Positions 1-5,776 of a DNA stretch of 6,225 nt are shown here, piece by piece (position 1 is the first letter of the stretch; every line of letters begins with the position of its first letter). The translations under genes and the position numbers were made by a program. Under the pieces are notes generated by a model. That model had not been told where the DNA came from. It saw only the letters and a list, made by a program, of their open reading frames with translations, and searched no databases. The stretch comes from Hyphomicrobiales bacterium (GTDB taxonomy: Bacteria; Pseudomonadota; Alphaproteobacteria; Rhizobiales; Aestuariivirgaceae), in assembly GCA_013002595.1 (NCBI GenBank), contig JABDJG010000244.1, positions 1 to 6,225 of the forward strand, in the 5' to 3' direction.

Positions 1-659
1 GGCTGCCGTTTCTGGTGAGCAAGGGGTTCTTGTTCAATGTCATCATTTCGCTGATGACCATGCTGTTCGGGACGGTGGCCGGCGTAATTCTTGGGCTGGC
101 ACAGATATCGCCGATCGGCGCGATCCGCTGGCCGGCCAAGGCGATAACCCAGATATTCCGCAATTCGCCTTGGCTGGTGCTGTTGTTCATCATCCTGCTG
201 CTGTTGCCGTTCGAGGTGAGGATCGGTTCGACCATCATCTCGATCCCGGACTGGATGAAGGCGGTGTTCGGCCTCAGCCTGCCGGTGATGGCCAATATTT
301 CCGAGATCGTGCGCGGCGCCGTCCAATCGGTACCGAGCGGGCAGTGGGAAGCGTCGGAATCGCTGGCGTTTTCACGCCATCAAACGTTGTGGCAGATCAT
401 CCTGCCGCAGTGTTTCAAGCGGATGATCCCGCCGTGGATGAACTGGTATGCCATATTGACGATGGCAACGCCGCTGGTGTCGCTGCTCGGTGTTGAAGAA
501 CTGATCACCCTGTCGCGCCAGGCGATGGAGGCACAGGACAACCATCCCGAGCTGCTTGTGCCGTTCTACACCTTCGCGTTGTTGATCTTTTTTGCCTATT
601 GCTACCCGATTGCCCGGCTGACCGTGCGCCTTGAGCGCAAGTTCGCCGTCAAACTTTAA
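1..659 (+). CDS. Polar amino acid ABC transporter permease, HisM/GlnP type (5' end cut off)
   Basis: This is an inner-membrane permease that forms the channel of a polar amino acid ABC importer. The frame is open from base 3 with no stop, reading LPFL before a GTG at 15. That GTG has no purine-rich ribosome site in front of it, so the true start is very likely upstream and a short N-terminal piece is missing. Counting from the GTG, hydrophobic segments lie near residues 8-30, 53-68, 83-105, 144-165 and 180-202. The cytoplasmic EAA loop that docks on the ATPase is at about 112-132 and ends in IILPQ. The family motif FRGTPxL appears as FRNSPWL (48-54). In the EAA loop the usual EAAxxxG reads EASESLA, so the conserved glycine is alanine. 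The ATPase gene follows after 11 bases with a ribosome site touching this stop codon, so the two are one operon. The family is clear; the transported solute is not. Confidence 0.9.
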   Translation, partial: LPFLVSKGFLFNVIISLMTMLFGTVAGVILGLAQISPIGAIRWPAKAITQIFRNSPWLVLLFIILLLLPFEVRIGSTIISIPDWMKAVFGLSLPVMANISEIVRGAVQSVPSGQWEASESLAFSRHQTLWQIILPQCFKRMIPPWMNWYAILTMATPLVSLLGVEELITLSRQAMEAQDNHPELLVPFYTFALLIFFAYCYPIARLTVRLERKFAVKL

Positions 660-663
660 AGGA
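658..663 (+). promoter_or_regulatory. Ribosome binding site of the ABC ATPase gene, overlapping the permease stop codon
   Basis: AAAGGA lies 7 bases before the ATG at 671 and shares two bases with the TAA stop (657-659) of the permease. The placement supports the ATG at 671 and suggests translational coupling of the two transporter subunits. Confidence 0.75.
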
Positions 664-670
664 CGCCGCC

Positions 671-1426
671 ATGGCTGAACAAAGCTGGACACCCGACCAA
701 CCGATAGTCTCGGTCAAGGACGTGCACAAGTCGTTTGGCGATCTGGAGGTGCTGAAAGGCGTCTCGCTGGATGTCATGAAGGGCGAGGTGATCTGCGTCA
801 TCGGTCCTTCGGGATCGGGCAAGTCGACGCTGATCCGTTGCATCAACGGGCTCAATGATGTGCAGGCCGGCTCGATCACCGTTGAAGGCCAGGAAGTGCA
901 CGATCCCAACCTCGACAAACTGGCTCTGCGCCAGAAGGTCGGCATGGTGTTCCAGCAGTACAACCTGTTTCCGCACAAGACGGCGCTCGAAAACATCATG
1001 ATGGCGCCGGTGCTGGTGCTCAAGCAGCCCAAGGAGGATGTTGAAAAACGCGCCCGCGAGCTGATCCGCAAGGTGCGCCTGGAAGGCAAGGAGGCGAGCT
1101 ATCCCGGAGAGCTGTCCGGCGGCCAGCAGCAACGTGTTGCGATTGCGCGTTCGCTTGCCATGCAGCCCGATGTCATGCTGTTCGATGAGGTGACGGCAGC
1201 GCTAGACCCTGAAACGGTCAAGGAAGTGCTGGTCACCATCAAGGATCTGGCATCTGAAGGCATGACCTGCATTCTGGTGACCCACGAGATGGGTTTTGCC
1301 CGCGAGATTGCCGATCATATCTATTTCACCGACCGCGGCGTCATTGTTGAGCACGGGCCGCCTAAGACGTTCTTCAAGAACGCCAAAGACCCGCGCACCA
1401 AGGAGTTTTTGAGCCAGATTCTGTGA
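671..1426 (+). CDS. Polar amino acid ABC transporter ATP-binding protein, HisP/GlnQ type
   Basis: This cytoplasmic ATPase drives the importer whose permease is encoded just upstream. At 251 residues it has normal family length and is complete. In order: a Walker A motif GPSGSGKST at 45-53, the Q-loop VFQQYNLFPH at 93-102 (the YNLFPH run is typical of amino acid importers), the signature LSGGQ at 148-152, Walker B VMLFDE at 168-173 with catalytic Glu173, a D-loop ALDPE at 177-181, and the H-loop His205 in VTHEM. All catalytic positions are intact. The segment after Walker B reads DEVTAALDPE where many relatives have DEPTSALDPE, a mild variant seen in part of this family. The ATG at 671 has a good ribosome site. 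The solute cannot be read from the ATPase; the binding protein gene is outside the window. It is the last gene of its operon and faces the convergent dioxygenase gene. Confidence 0.95.
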   Translation: MAEQSWTPDQPIVSVKDVHKSFGDLEVLKGVSLDVMKGEVICVIGPSGSGKSTLIRCINGLNDVQAGSITVEGQEVHDPNLDKLALRQKVGMVFQQYNLFPHKTALENIMMAPVLVLKQPKEDVEKRARELIRKVRLEGKEASYPGELSGGQQQRVAIARSLAMQPDVMLFDEVTAALDPETVKEVLVTIKDLASEGMTCILVTHEMGFAREIADHIYFTDRGVIVEHGPPKTFFKNAKDPRTKEFLSQIL

Positions 1427-1452
1427 TGGGCTCAACCCAATCCTAACTGCTT

Positions 1453-1487
1453 CCCCAGGGCTTGACCCTGGGGCCCAAGAACCAGCG
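1453..1487 (+). repeat. REP-like palindromic element, copy 1 (behind the ABC operon)
   Basis: A perfect 8-bp stem (CCCCAGGG at 1453-1460, CCCTGGGG at 1466-1473) closes a 5-base loop CTTGA. It is followed by a tail GCCCAAGAACCAGCG. It begins 26 bases after the ATPase stop. The core GGGCTTGACCC is shared, in inverted orientation, with the second copy at 1573-1607. The ungapped 35-base alignment of copy 1 with the reverse complement of copy 2 gives 26 matches by eye. There is no T-run after the stem, so it is not a standard intrinsic terminator, though it could slow 3' decay or polymerase. A weaker look-alike, GGGCTCAACCC, sits at 1428-1438 just after the stop codon. Confidence 0.75.
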
Positions 1488-1572
1488 AGATCAAAGTGGC
1501 GTACTTGGCGCAAAGAGTGCCGGTAGGCTGACCCAATGGGATGCCGGCGTCGTGTGCCATCCATGGTTCCCG

Positions 1573-1607
1573 CGCTGGAAATTGGGTCCTTGGGTCAAGC
1601 CCAAGGA
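1573..1607 (-). repeat. REP-like palindromic element, copy 2 (behind the dioxygenase gene)
   Basis: Read on the - strand, this starts 14 bases after the dioxygenase stop. It forms a perfect 8-bp stem TCCTTGGG / CCCAAGGA around loop CTTGA, followed by CCCAATTTCCAGCG. It is the inverted partner of copy 1: both carry the core GGGCTTGACCC, a CCCAA block and a terminal CCAGCG. The 85 bases between the copies (1488-1572) hold no gene I can support. The pair resembles the paired REP arrangement of other bacteria (BIME-like). Its role, whether in mRNA 3' protection, transcription stop or purely as a repeat, is not shown by the sequence. Confidence 0.75.
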
Positions 1608-1621
1608 AGGCAGATGGGGAC

Positions 1622-2452
1622 CTAAAACCCGCGGCGTTTCTCTGCCCCGGCGTACAAGATATCCGCGGTGCGCTGGTTGGCGGCGGTGCGGAAAGCTACC
1701 GCTTCGGCATCCATTTCCGCAGCCGGGCGGTGGCCGGGCAGGAAGTGCTTGTTGGGATCGGTGCCGCGCATCAATACGGCATGATCGGACCCCAGCGTCT
1801 GGTGGGCTTCAGGGTTGAAATAGGCCTGCACCGAAAGGCCGACACGGCGGTAATCGGCCCGGTTCGGCATCGACCCGTGAATGGTGCGCACGTGATGCAG
1901 CGACATCTGGCCGGGGCGCAGCGGCATGAGGACGGTTTCGGCCTCGTTGATGCCCTCGATGTTCTGGCCGCGGGTCAACAGGTTGTCGTCTCCGAAAGTG
2001 TCGCTGTGCGGCCGGACATCGTCCTTGTGGGTGCCCGGGAGAACTTTCATGCAGCCGCTTTCCTCATTTGCATGGGTGAGCGCGAACCAGGCGGTGATGC
2101 CTTCGCGCGGCTCGATGCCCCAATAGGCCGAGTCCTGGTGCCAGCTGACAAAGCCGGTCGAGCGCGGCTCTTTGGCGAACAGTGTCGTTGTCCAGGCAAG
2201 GATATCCGGGCCGATCAGGTCCTCGATCGCATCGAGCACGCGGGGGTGGCGGATGAGATTGTCGAGGCACGGCAGGACATAGTGCAGGTTGTTGCGGTCC
2301 TCGGCGTGGATCTGGTCGGGGTAGCGCTTCTCGGCCGCCTCAAGCTGTCGCAGGATCCGGCCGGCTTCATCCTCGGAGATGACATCAACCGGGCACAAAT
2401 AGCCGAACTCTTTGAAGTGATCGATCTGATCGCGGGTAAGATATTTAGGCAT
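1622..2452 (-). CDS. Phytanoyl-CoA dioxygenase (PhyH) family Fe(II)/2-oxoglutarate oxygenase
   Basis: This is a soluble non-heme iron oxygenase that should couple 2-oxoglutarate decarboxylation to hydroxylation of an unknown small substrate. With the ATG at 2452 it has 276 residues, usual for bacterial PhyH proteins. The iron triad is visible: His105 and Asp107 in SWHQDSAYW, and His192 in RTIHGSMPN. Arg203, 11 residues after the distal histidine as in human PHYH, is the likely 2-oxoglutarate anchor. An intact HxD motif argues for a hydroxylase rather than a SyrB2-type halogenase, where the acidic residue is lost. LPGTHK (138-143) is another family hallmark. In-frame GTG codons at 2458 and 2455 are rejected because GGAG at 2460-2463 sits 7 bases before the ATG. 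The gene lies 26 bases downstream of cobM on the same strand, so it is probably cotranscribed with the cob genes. The family is certain, the substrate unknown. Confidence 0.9.
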   Translation of the reverse strand: MPKYLTRDQIDHFKEFGYLCPVDVISEDEAGRILRQLEAAEKRYPDQIHAEDRNNLHYVLPCLDNLIRHPRVLDAIEDLIGPDILAWTTTLFAKEPRSTGFVSWHQDSAYWGIEPREGITAWFALTHANEESGCMKVLPGTHKDDVRPHSDTFGDDNLLTRGQNIEGINEAETVLMPLRPGQMSLHHVRTIHGSMPNRADYRRVGLSVQAYFNPEAHQTLGSDHAVLMRGTDPNKHFLPGHRPAAEMDAEAVAFRTAANQRTADILYAGAEKRRGF

Positions 2453-2459
2453 CACCACA

Positions 2460-2463
2460 CTCC
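2460..2463 (-). promoter_or_regulatory. Ribosome binding site that fixes the dioxygenase start
   Basis: On the - strand GGAG is followed by 7 bases (TGTGGTG) and the ATG at 2452. It directly abuts the GTG at 2458, too close to serve that codon. It therefore selects the ATG and gives the dioxygenase its own translation signal, unlike the overlapping cob genes upstream. Confidence 0.7.
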
Positions 2464-2478
2464 GTAATTCGGCGGATG

Positions 2479-3279
2479 CTAAATCGGACTAGTTCGGGTT
2501 TGCAAGCCCTGTTTGATGGCGGTTTTGCGGTTGCGCAGGACGTGTTCGTAGGCCGCGTCATAGAGTGCGGAGTCGCGGAAATCGTGCTCGGCAAAAACCT
2601 CGCCGACCATGACCAGCGCCGTTCGCGTGAGCTTGGCCTTTTTGACCTCCCTGGCGATGCTCGTCAGGGTGCCGCGGATGATTTTCTGATCCGGCCAGGT
2701 GGCGCGGTAGACAACGACCACCGGGCAATCGGCGCCGTAATACGGGGTCAGCGAGCGCTCGATATAGCCAAGGTTGCGGATCGACAGGTGGATGGCCAGC
2801 GTGGCACGCGATTTCCCGAGGGTCTCGAGCTCTTCGCCGGGCGGCATCGATGAGGCCTTCATGGTGGTGCGGGTCAGGATCACCGTCTGGGCGATTTCCG
2901 GCAGGGTGAGCTCGGTCTTGAGCACGGCGGCAGCAGCAGCATAGGCCGACACGCCGGGGGTGATGTCGTAATCGATGCCGAGGGCATCGAGCCGGCGCAT
3001 CTGTTCAGCCGTTGCGCCATAGATCGACGGGTCGCCGGAATGGACCCGGGCAACGTCCTGGCCGGCGGCATGGGCGGTTTCCATCTCGGCGATGATTTCA
3101 TCGAGGTGCATCGGGGCGGTGTCGAAGACCCGGGCATCGGCCGGCGCGGCGGCGACAACCTCTTGTGGCACCAGCGAACCGGCATAAAGACAGACCTGGC
3201 ATTTTTCGATGAGGCGCAGGCCGCGTACGGTGATGAGGTCAGGCGCGCCGGGGCCGGCGCCGATAAAGTGTACGGTCAT
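2479..3279 (-). CDS. cobM: Precorrin-4 C11-methyltransferase (CobM/CbiF family)
   Basis: CobM transfers a methyl group from S-adenosylmethionine to C11 of precorrin-4, giving precorrin-5, in the cytoplasm. The 266-residue protein is complete and close to family length. It has the two-domain class III (tetrapyrrole) methyltransferase pattern: FIGAGPGAPDLIT at 5-17, HSGDPSIYGA at 80-89 for AdoMet binding, TPGVSAYAAAAA at 107-118, TVILTRTTMKASSMP at 132-146 (a CobM/CbiF hallmark region), and VYRATWPDQKIIRGTL at 190-205. Its ATG overlaps the TGA of cbiG-cobJ as ATGA. An AGGA 9 bases upstream can serve as ribosome site. Homologues in the anaerobic route (CbiF) act on the cobalt form; the sequence alone does not decide this, but the CobL-type partner favours the cobalt-free route. 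The C-terminal tail from about residue 248 is basic and less typical. Confidence 0.93.
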   Translation of the reverse strand: MTVHFIGAGPGAPDLITVRGLRLIEKCQVCLYAGSLVPQEVVAAAPADARVFDTAPMHLDEIIAEMETAHAAGQDVARVHSGDPSIYGATAEQMRRLDALGIDYDITPGVSAYAAAAAVLKTELTLPEIAQTVILTRTTMKASSMPPGEELETLGKSRATLAIHLSIRNLGYIERSLTPYYGADCPVVVVYRATWPDQKIIRGTLTSIAREVKKAKLTRTALVMVGEVFAEHDFRDSALYDAAYEHVLRNRKTAIKQGLQTRTSPI

Positions 3280-5075
3280 GAAGCCAGGTCCTGTCTCTTT
3301 TTGGCATAGCCGCGCGGCGTATAGGCGTAAGTCTGGCCGTCGCCACGGGTCACGGTTTGCGATTGGCTGGCGCCAACCATGACGAGGGTCAGCATGTCGA
3401 CGTCTTGCGGATTGAAGTCCTTCAGCGGCACGATGCGCACGGCTTCGTCCGGCCGGCCGAGGCTGGAGGCGATGACCACGGGCGTGTGCGGGGTGCGGTA
3501 CGGGCTGAGCACTTCAATGGCGCGGGCAAGTTGCGTCGTGCGTTTGAGCGAGCGCGGGTTGTAGAAGGCCGTAACGAAATCGCCTTCGGCAGCCGCTTTG
3601 AGCCGGGTTTCGATCACCTCCCAGGGTGTGAGGAGGTCGGACAGAGAGATGCAGCAGAAGTCGTGCCCGATGAGGGCGCCGGCGCGGGCAGCGGCAGCCT
3701 GGAAGGCCGAGATGCCGGGGATGACGTCGACGGCGATGCGCTGCGGCTCCAGGTCAAGCACCTCATAGACCAGCGCTGCCATGGCGTAGATGCCGGCATC
3801 GCCCGAACAGATGAGGGCGACGTCCTTGCCCATGGCGGCTTGGTTGATCGCATGGCGGACGCGGTCCTCCTCGCCGCCGAGCGGGAAGCGGTGTTCAGTC
3901 TGGCCGGTCAACAGGTCTTCGACCAGATCGAGGTAGAGGCCATAGCCGACCCAGTCCGTGGCGGTCTGGAGTGCCAGGGTGGCTGCCGGGCTGCGCCAGT
4001 CCGGCGTGCCGGGGCCGATGCCGATGACGAACAAACGGCCTTGCGGGGTGCCGGCAAGCTCGGTGATCGGATCGGGGCGCCGCGCGATGGCACAGGTGGT
4101 GCGGTTGGCGACGGACTTTTCAACCAGCAGGCCAGCATCGGCGCCGGCCGAGGCCAACGCGGCGCCTTCGGCAACGCCAGGGCAGCCGACTTCGGCCATG
4201 ACGATGTCGGACGGCTTGGCAAGGCGCGCGGCTTCAGCGTTCAGTTGATCGGCAGTGAAGAAGCGGGCAGGTACATCCAGACGCCGGGCAAGGGCATGGA
4301 TCGCGGTTTCGTCCGACTTGAGGTCGATAGACGCGACCATGGCGATGGAGGCAGGCGCTATCTCCGCGCGCTTCAAGGTGTCCTCGACGTGGGCAATGAG
4401 GCCGGCGGCTTCAGCGCCGCGCTCGCAGCCGATGCCCAGGGTGAGGGTCTTGGGATGGTAGACGAGGTGGTCGGGCCCGCCAGCTATCCGAGAAGTCGTT
4501 GTGGTGATAGTGAGTTTTTCCACCTCCGGCTCCTCGCCACGAGGGGCAGGGGGGAAGGCGTCCGCCAACCAGGCAGCCTCGCCGTTCATCTCTACCGCCG
4601 CGCCCGCCAGCAATGCGGTTACAAACGGTTTGATATGTTCGCGGTTGGCGAGAACGTAACCGTCTGGCGGATCGTCCAGGGCAATGCCGAAGGCGGTATC
4701 GCTGGCGGTGGTTATGGCGGCATGGCCCGATGTTGCCTCAGCGATCTGGGCGGCCAGGCGGTTGGCGCCATTGTGGCCGCCGAGGACCGGCACGATGGAG
4801 GCGCCGTCCTCGGAGACGGCAATGACCGCTGGTTCTGCGGTCTTGTCACCCAGTTCGGAACTGAGGATGCGCACCAGGATGCCGGTGGCGCAGATGCCGA
4901 TGATCGGGATTCCGCCTGCGAACAGCGCGCGCAGATGGTCGGCGAATTTGGTGTAAGTCTTCGCAGCGCCTGCGCTTTCGGGGCCGTGGACCTGGCCGTC
5001 GACCGCCGCGGCAATGGTGCCGGCCAAATCGTGCGCCGATGCCTGCAGGATGACGATGGCGGGTTTGGTCACCAT
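3276..5075 (-). CDS. cobJ: CbiG-CobJ fusion: cobalt-precorrin-5A hydrolase-like domain plus precorrin-3B C17-methyltransferase
   Basis: One 599-residue frame joins two corrin-ring enzymes. Residues 1 to about 335 are CbiG-like. An N-terminal domain carries GICATGILVRIL (60-71), LGGHNGANRLA (98-108, where classical CbiG has SGHxGGAN) and AITTASD (120-126). The C-terminal CbiG domain runs from LGIGCERGA (213-221) through EVGCPGVAEGAAL (295-307) to SVANRTTCAIARR (321-333). CbiG opens the lactone of cobalt-precorrin-5A and releases acetaldehyde. After a short linker, residues 348-599 form a full-length CobJ: FVIGIGPGTPDW (349-360), ICSGDAGIYAMAAL (422-435), VIPGISAFQAAAA (451-463) and FYNPRSLKR (504-512). 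CobJ methylates C17 of precorrin-3B and contracts the ring. The ATG at 5075 overlaps the cobI stop by 7 bases (ATGGTGA); an AAAGG 9 bases before it is the ribosome site. A palindromic, threonine-rich stretch at 175-200 may be an insertion. The fusion type is known in alphaproteobacteria; what CbiG does in an oxygen-dependent route is unclear. Confidence 0.92.
   Translation of the reverse strand: MVTKPAIVILQASAHDLAGTIAAAVDGQVHGPESAGAAKTYTKFADHLRALFAGGIPIIGICATGILVRILSSELGDKTAEPAVIAVSEDGASIVPVLGGHNGANRLAAQIAEATSGHAAITTASDTAFGIALDDPPDGYVLANREHIKPFVTALLAGAAVEMNGEAAWLADAFPPAPRGEEPEVEKLTITTTTSRIAGGPDHLVYHPKTLTLGIGCERGAEAAGLIAHVEDTLKRAEIAPASIAMVASIDLKSDETAIHALARRLDVPARFFTADQLNAEAARLAKPSDIVMAEVGCPGVAEGAALASAGADAGLLVEKSVANRTTCAIARRPDPITELAGTPQGRLFVIGIGPGTPDWRSPAATLALQTATDWVGYGLYLDLVEDLLTGQTEHRFPLGGEEDRVRHAINQAAMGKDVALICSGDAGIYAMAALVYEVLDLEPQRIAVDVIPGISAFQAAAARAGALIGHDFCCISLSDLLTPWEVIETRLKAAAEGDFVTAFYNPRSLKRTTQLARAIEVLSPYRTPHTPVVIASSLGRPDEAVRIVPLKDFNPQDVDMLTLVMVGASQSQTVTRGDGQTYAYTPRGYAKKRQDLAS
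4523..4553. repeat. Imperfect palindrome inside the CbiG linker
   Basis: Two 14-base arms (4523-4536 and 4540-4553) flank a 3-base loop CCA. By eye the + strand pairs 11 Watson-Crick, 2 G-T and 1 mismatch. It encodes residues 175-184 (PPAPRGEEPE) of the CbiG-CobJ protein, between the middle and C-terminal CbiG domains. The next 15 codons on the coding strand (about 4478-4522) use ACT, ACA, TCT, ATA and GCT, unlike the GCC/ACC/ATC-rich flanks. This looks like a repeat that entered in frame, but no second copy exists in this window to prove it. Confidence 0.5.
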
Positions 5076-5776
5076 GGTTCGGCACCTTTGTAGATGAGGA
5101 TGGTTGAGAAATACGGGCGTTCGCCCTCCGGGACGTCGGTGAGTGCGGTGACCTTTTGATCTTCGCTGCTGGCGGCCTCGATGATCGTGGCGTTTGCCTC
5201 AAGACCAAGGTCGCGGATGACGCCACGCACCTTGTCGAAATGCTTGCCGACCTTGATAACGGCAATGGCATCGGCGGACTCGATCTCGGATTTCAGGCGT
5301 TTGGCTTCAAGCGGGGCCGGTAGAACCTTGAGCACATCGTTACGGGCAGCGAGCGGGCGGGCGGTCCCCGCGGCGGACGCGGTCAGGGAGGTGACACCGG
5401 GGATGACGACGGTCTTGTAGTTGGCGGCCATGCGTTCGAACAGGTACATGAAACTGCCGTAAAAGAAGGGGTCGCCCTCGCACAGAAAGACGACATGGCG
5501 GTTTTCGTTGAGATGCGCGGCAATCTTCAATGTAGCCGCGTCGTAGGCGTCCATGGCCGGTTTGCGGTCGCTGCACATCGGCACGGTGATCGCCAGCTCT
5601 ATCGCCTCTTCGGGGATGAACGGCGCGCAGATGCGGCGCGCCAGGCTGTCACCCTGGGCTGATTGCGGGTAGGCGATGACATCGCAACTGGAGATCAGCC
5701 GCCAGGCGCGCAGGGTCAACAGTTCAGGATCGCCGGGGCCGACGCCTACGCCGAACAATGTGCCTTTGATGGTCAT
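5069..5776 (-). CDS. cobI: Precorrin-2 C20-methyltransferase (CobI/CbiL family)
   Basis: CobI methylates C20 of precorrin-2 with S-adenosylmethionine, making precorrin-3A, and commits the tetrapyrrole to cobalamin rather than siroheme. The 235-residue protein is complete and of usual length. Class III methyltransferase motifs are clear: GVGVGPGDPELLTL at 9-22, the CobI/CbiL-type VIAYPQS at 33-39, CEGDPFFYGSFMY at 99-111, VIPGVTSLTASAA at 124-136 and AVIKVGKHFDKVR at 172-184. The ATG at 5776 overlaps the cobL stop as ATGA, and AAGG 7-8 bases upstream on the - strand (about 5784-5787) is a good ribosome site. The 3' end overlaps cbiG-cobJ by 7 bases. CbiL of the anaerobic pathway is the alternative; the CobL-type neighbour makes the CobI name more likely. 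Confidence 0.93.
   Translation of the reverse strand: MTIKGTLFGVGVGPGDPELLTLRAWRLISSCDVIAYPQSAQGDSLARRICAPFIPEEAIELAITVPMCSDRKPAMDAYDAATLKIAAHLNENRHVVFLCEGDPFFYGSFMYLFERMAANYKTVVIPGVTSLTASAAGTARPLAARNDVLKVLPAPLEAKRLKSEIESADAIAVIKVGKHFDKVRGVIRDLGLEANATIIEAASSEDQKVTALTDVPEGERPYFSTILIYKGAEPW

Noticed and set aside
649..1132. Open frames on the - strand across the ABC ATPase gene
   Set aside because: They lie opposite an ATPase with all motifs intact and have no ribosome site or recognisable motif.
1453..1473. Intrinsic transcription terminator for the ABC operon
   Set aside because: The stem is strong, but the following bases are GCCCAAGAACC, with no T-run. I keep it as a repeat with possible terminator-like effect.
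1462..1818. A 118-codon + strand frame starting inside REP-like copy 1
   Set aside because: It begins in the hairpin loop, consists partly of repeat sequence, has Trp/Arg/Gly-rich composition and overlaps the dioxygenase gene.
1541..2467. A 308-codon open frame on the + strand opposite the dioxygenase gene
   Set aside because: It runs through the REP-like copy and covers the dioxygenase gene in antisense. The - strand frame has the complete PhyH iron motif, while this one shows no family feature.
2453..2478. A separate promoter for the dioxygenase gene between cobM and its start
   Set aside because: The 26-base gap is too short for a promoter, and I see no convincing -35/-10 pair there. A promoter inside cobM cannot be excluded by eye.
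3357..5093. A 578-codon open frame on the + strand opposite cbiG-cobJ
   Set aside because: It mirrors the real gene in a GC-rich region, has no recognisable domain, and its translation is a low-complexity Gly/Arg/Asp/Val mix typical of antisense frames. The - strand frame shows clear CbiG and CobJ motifs.
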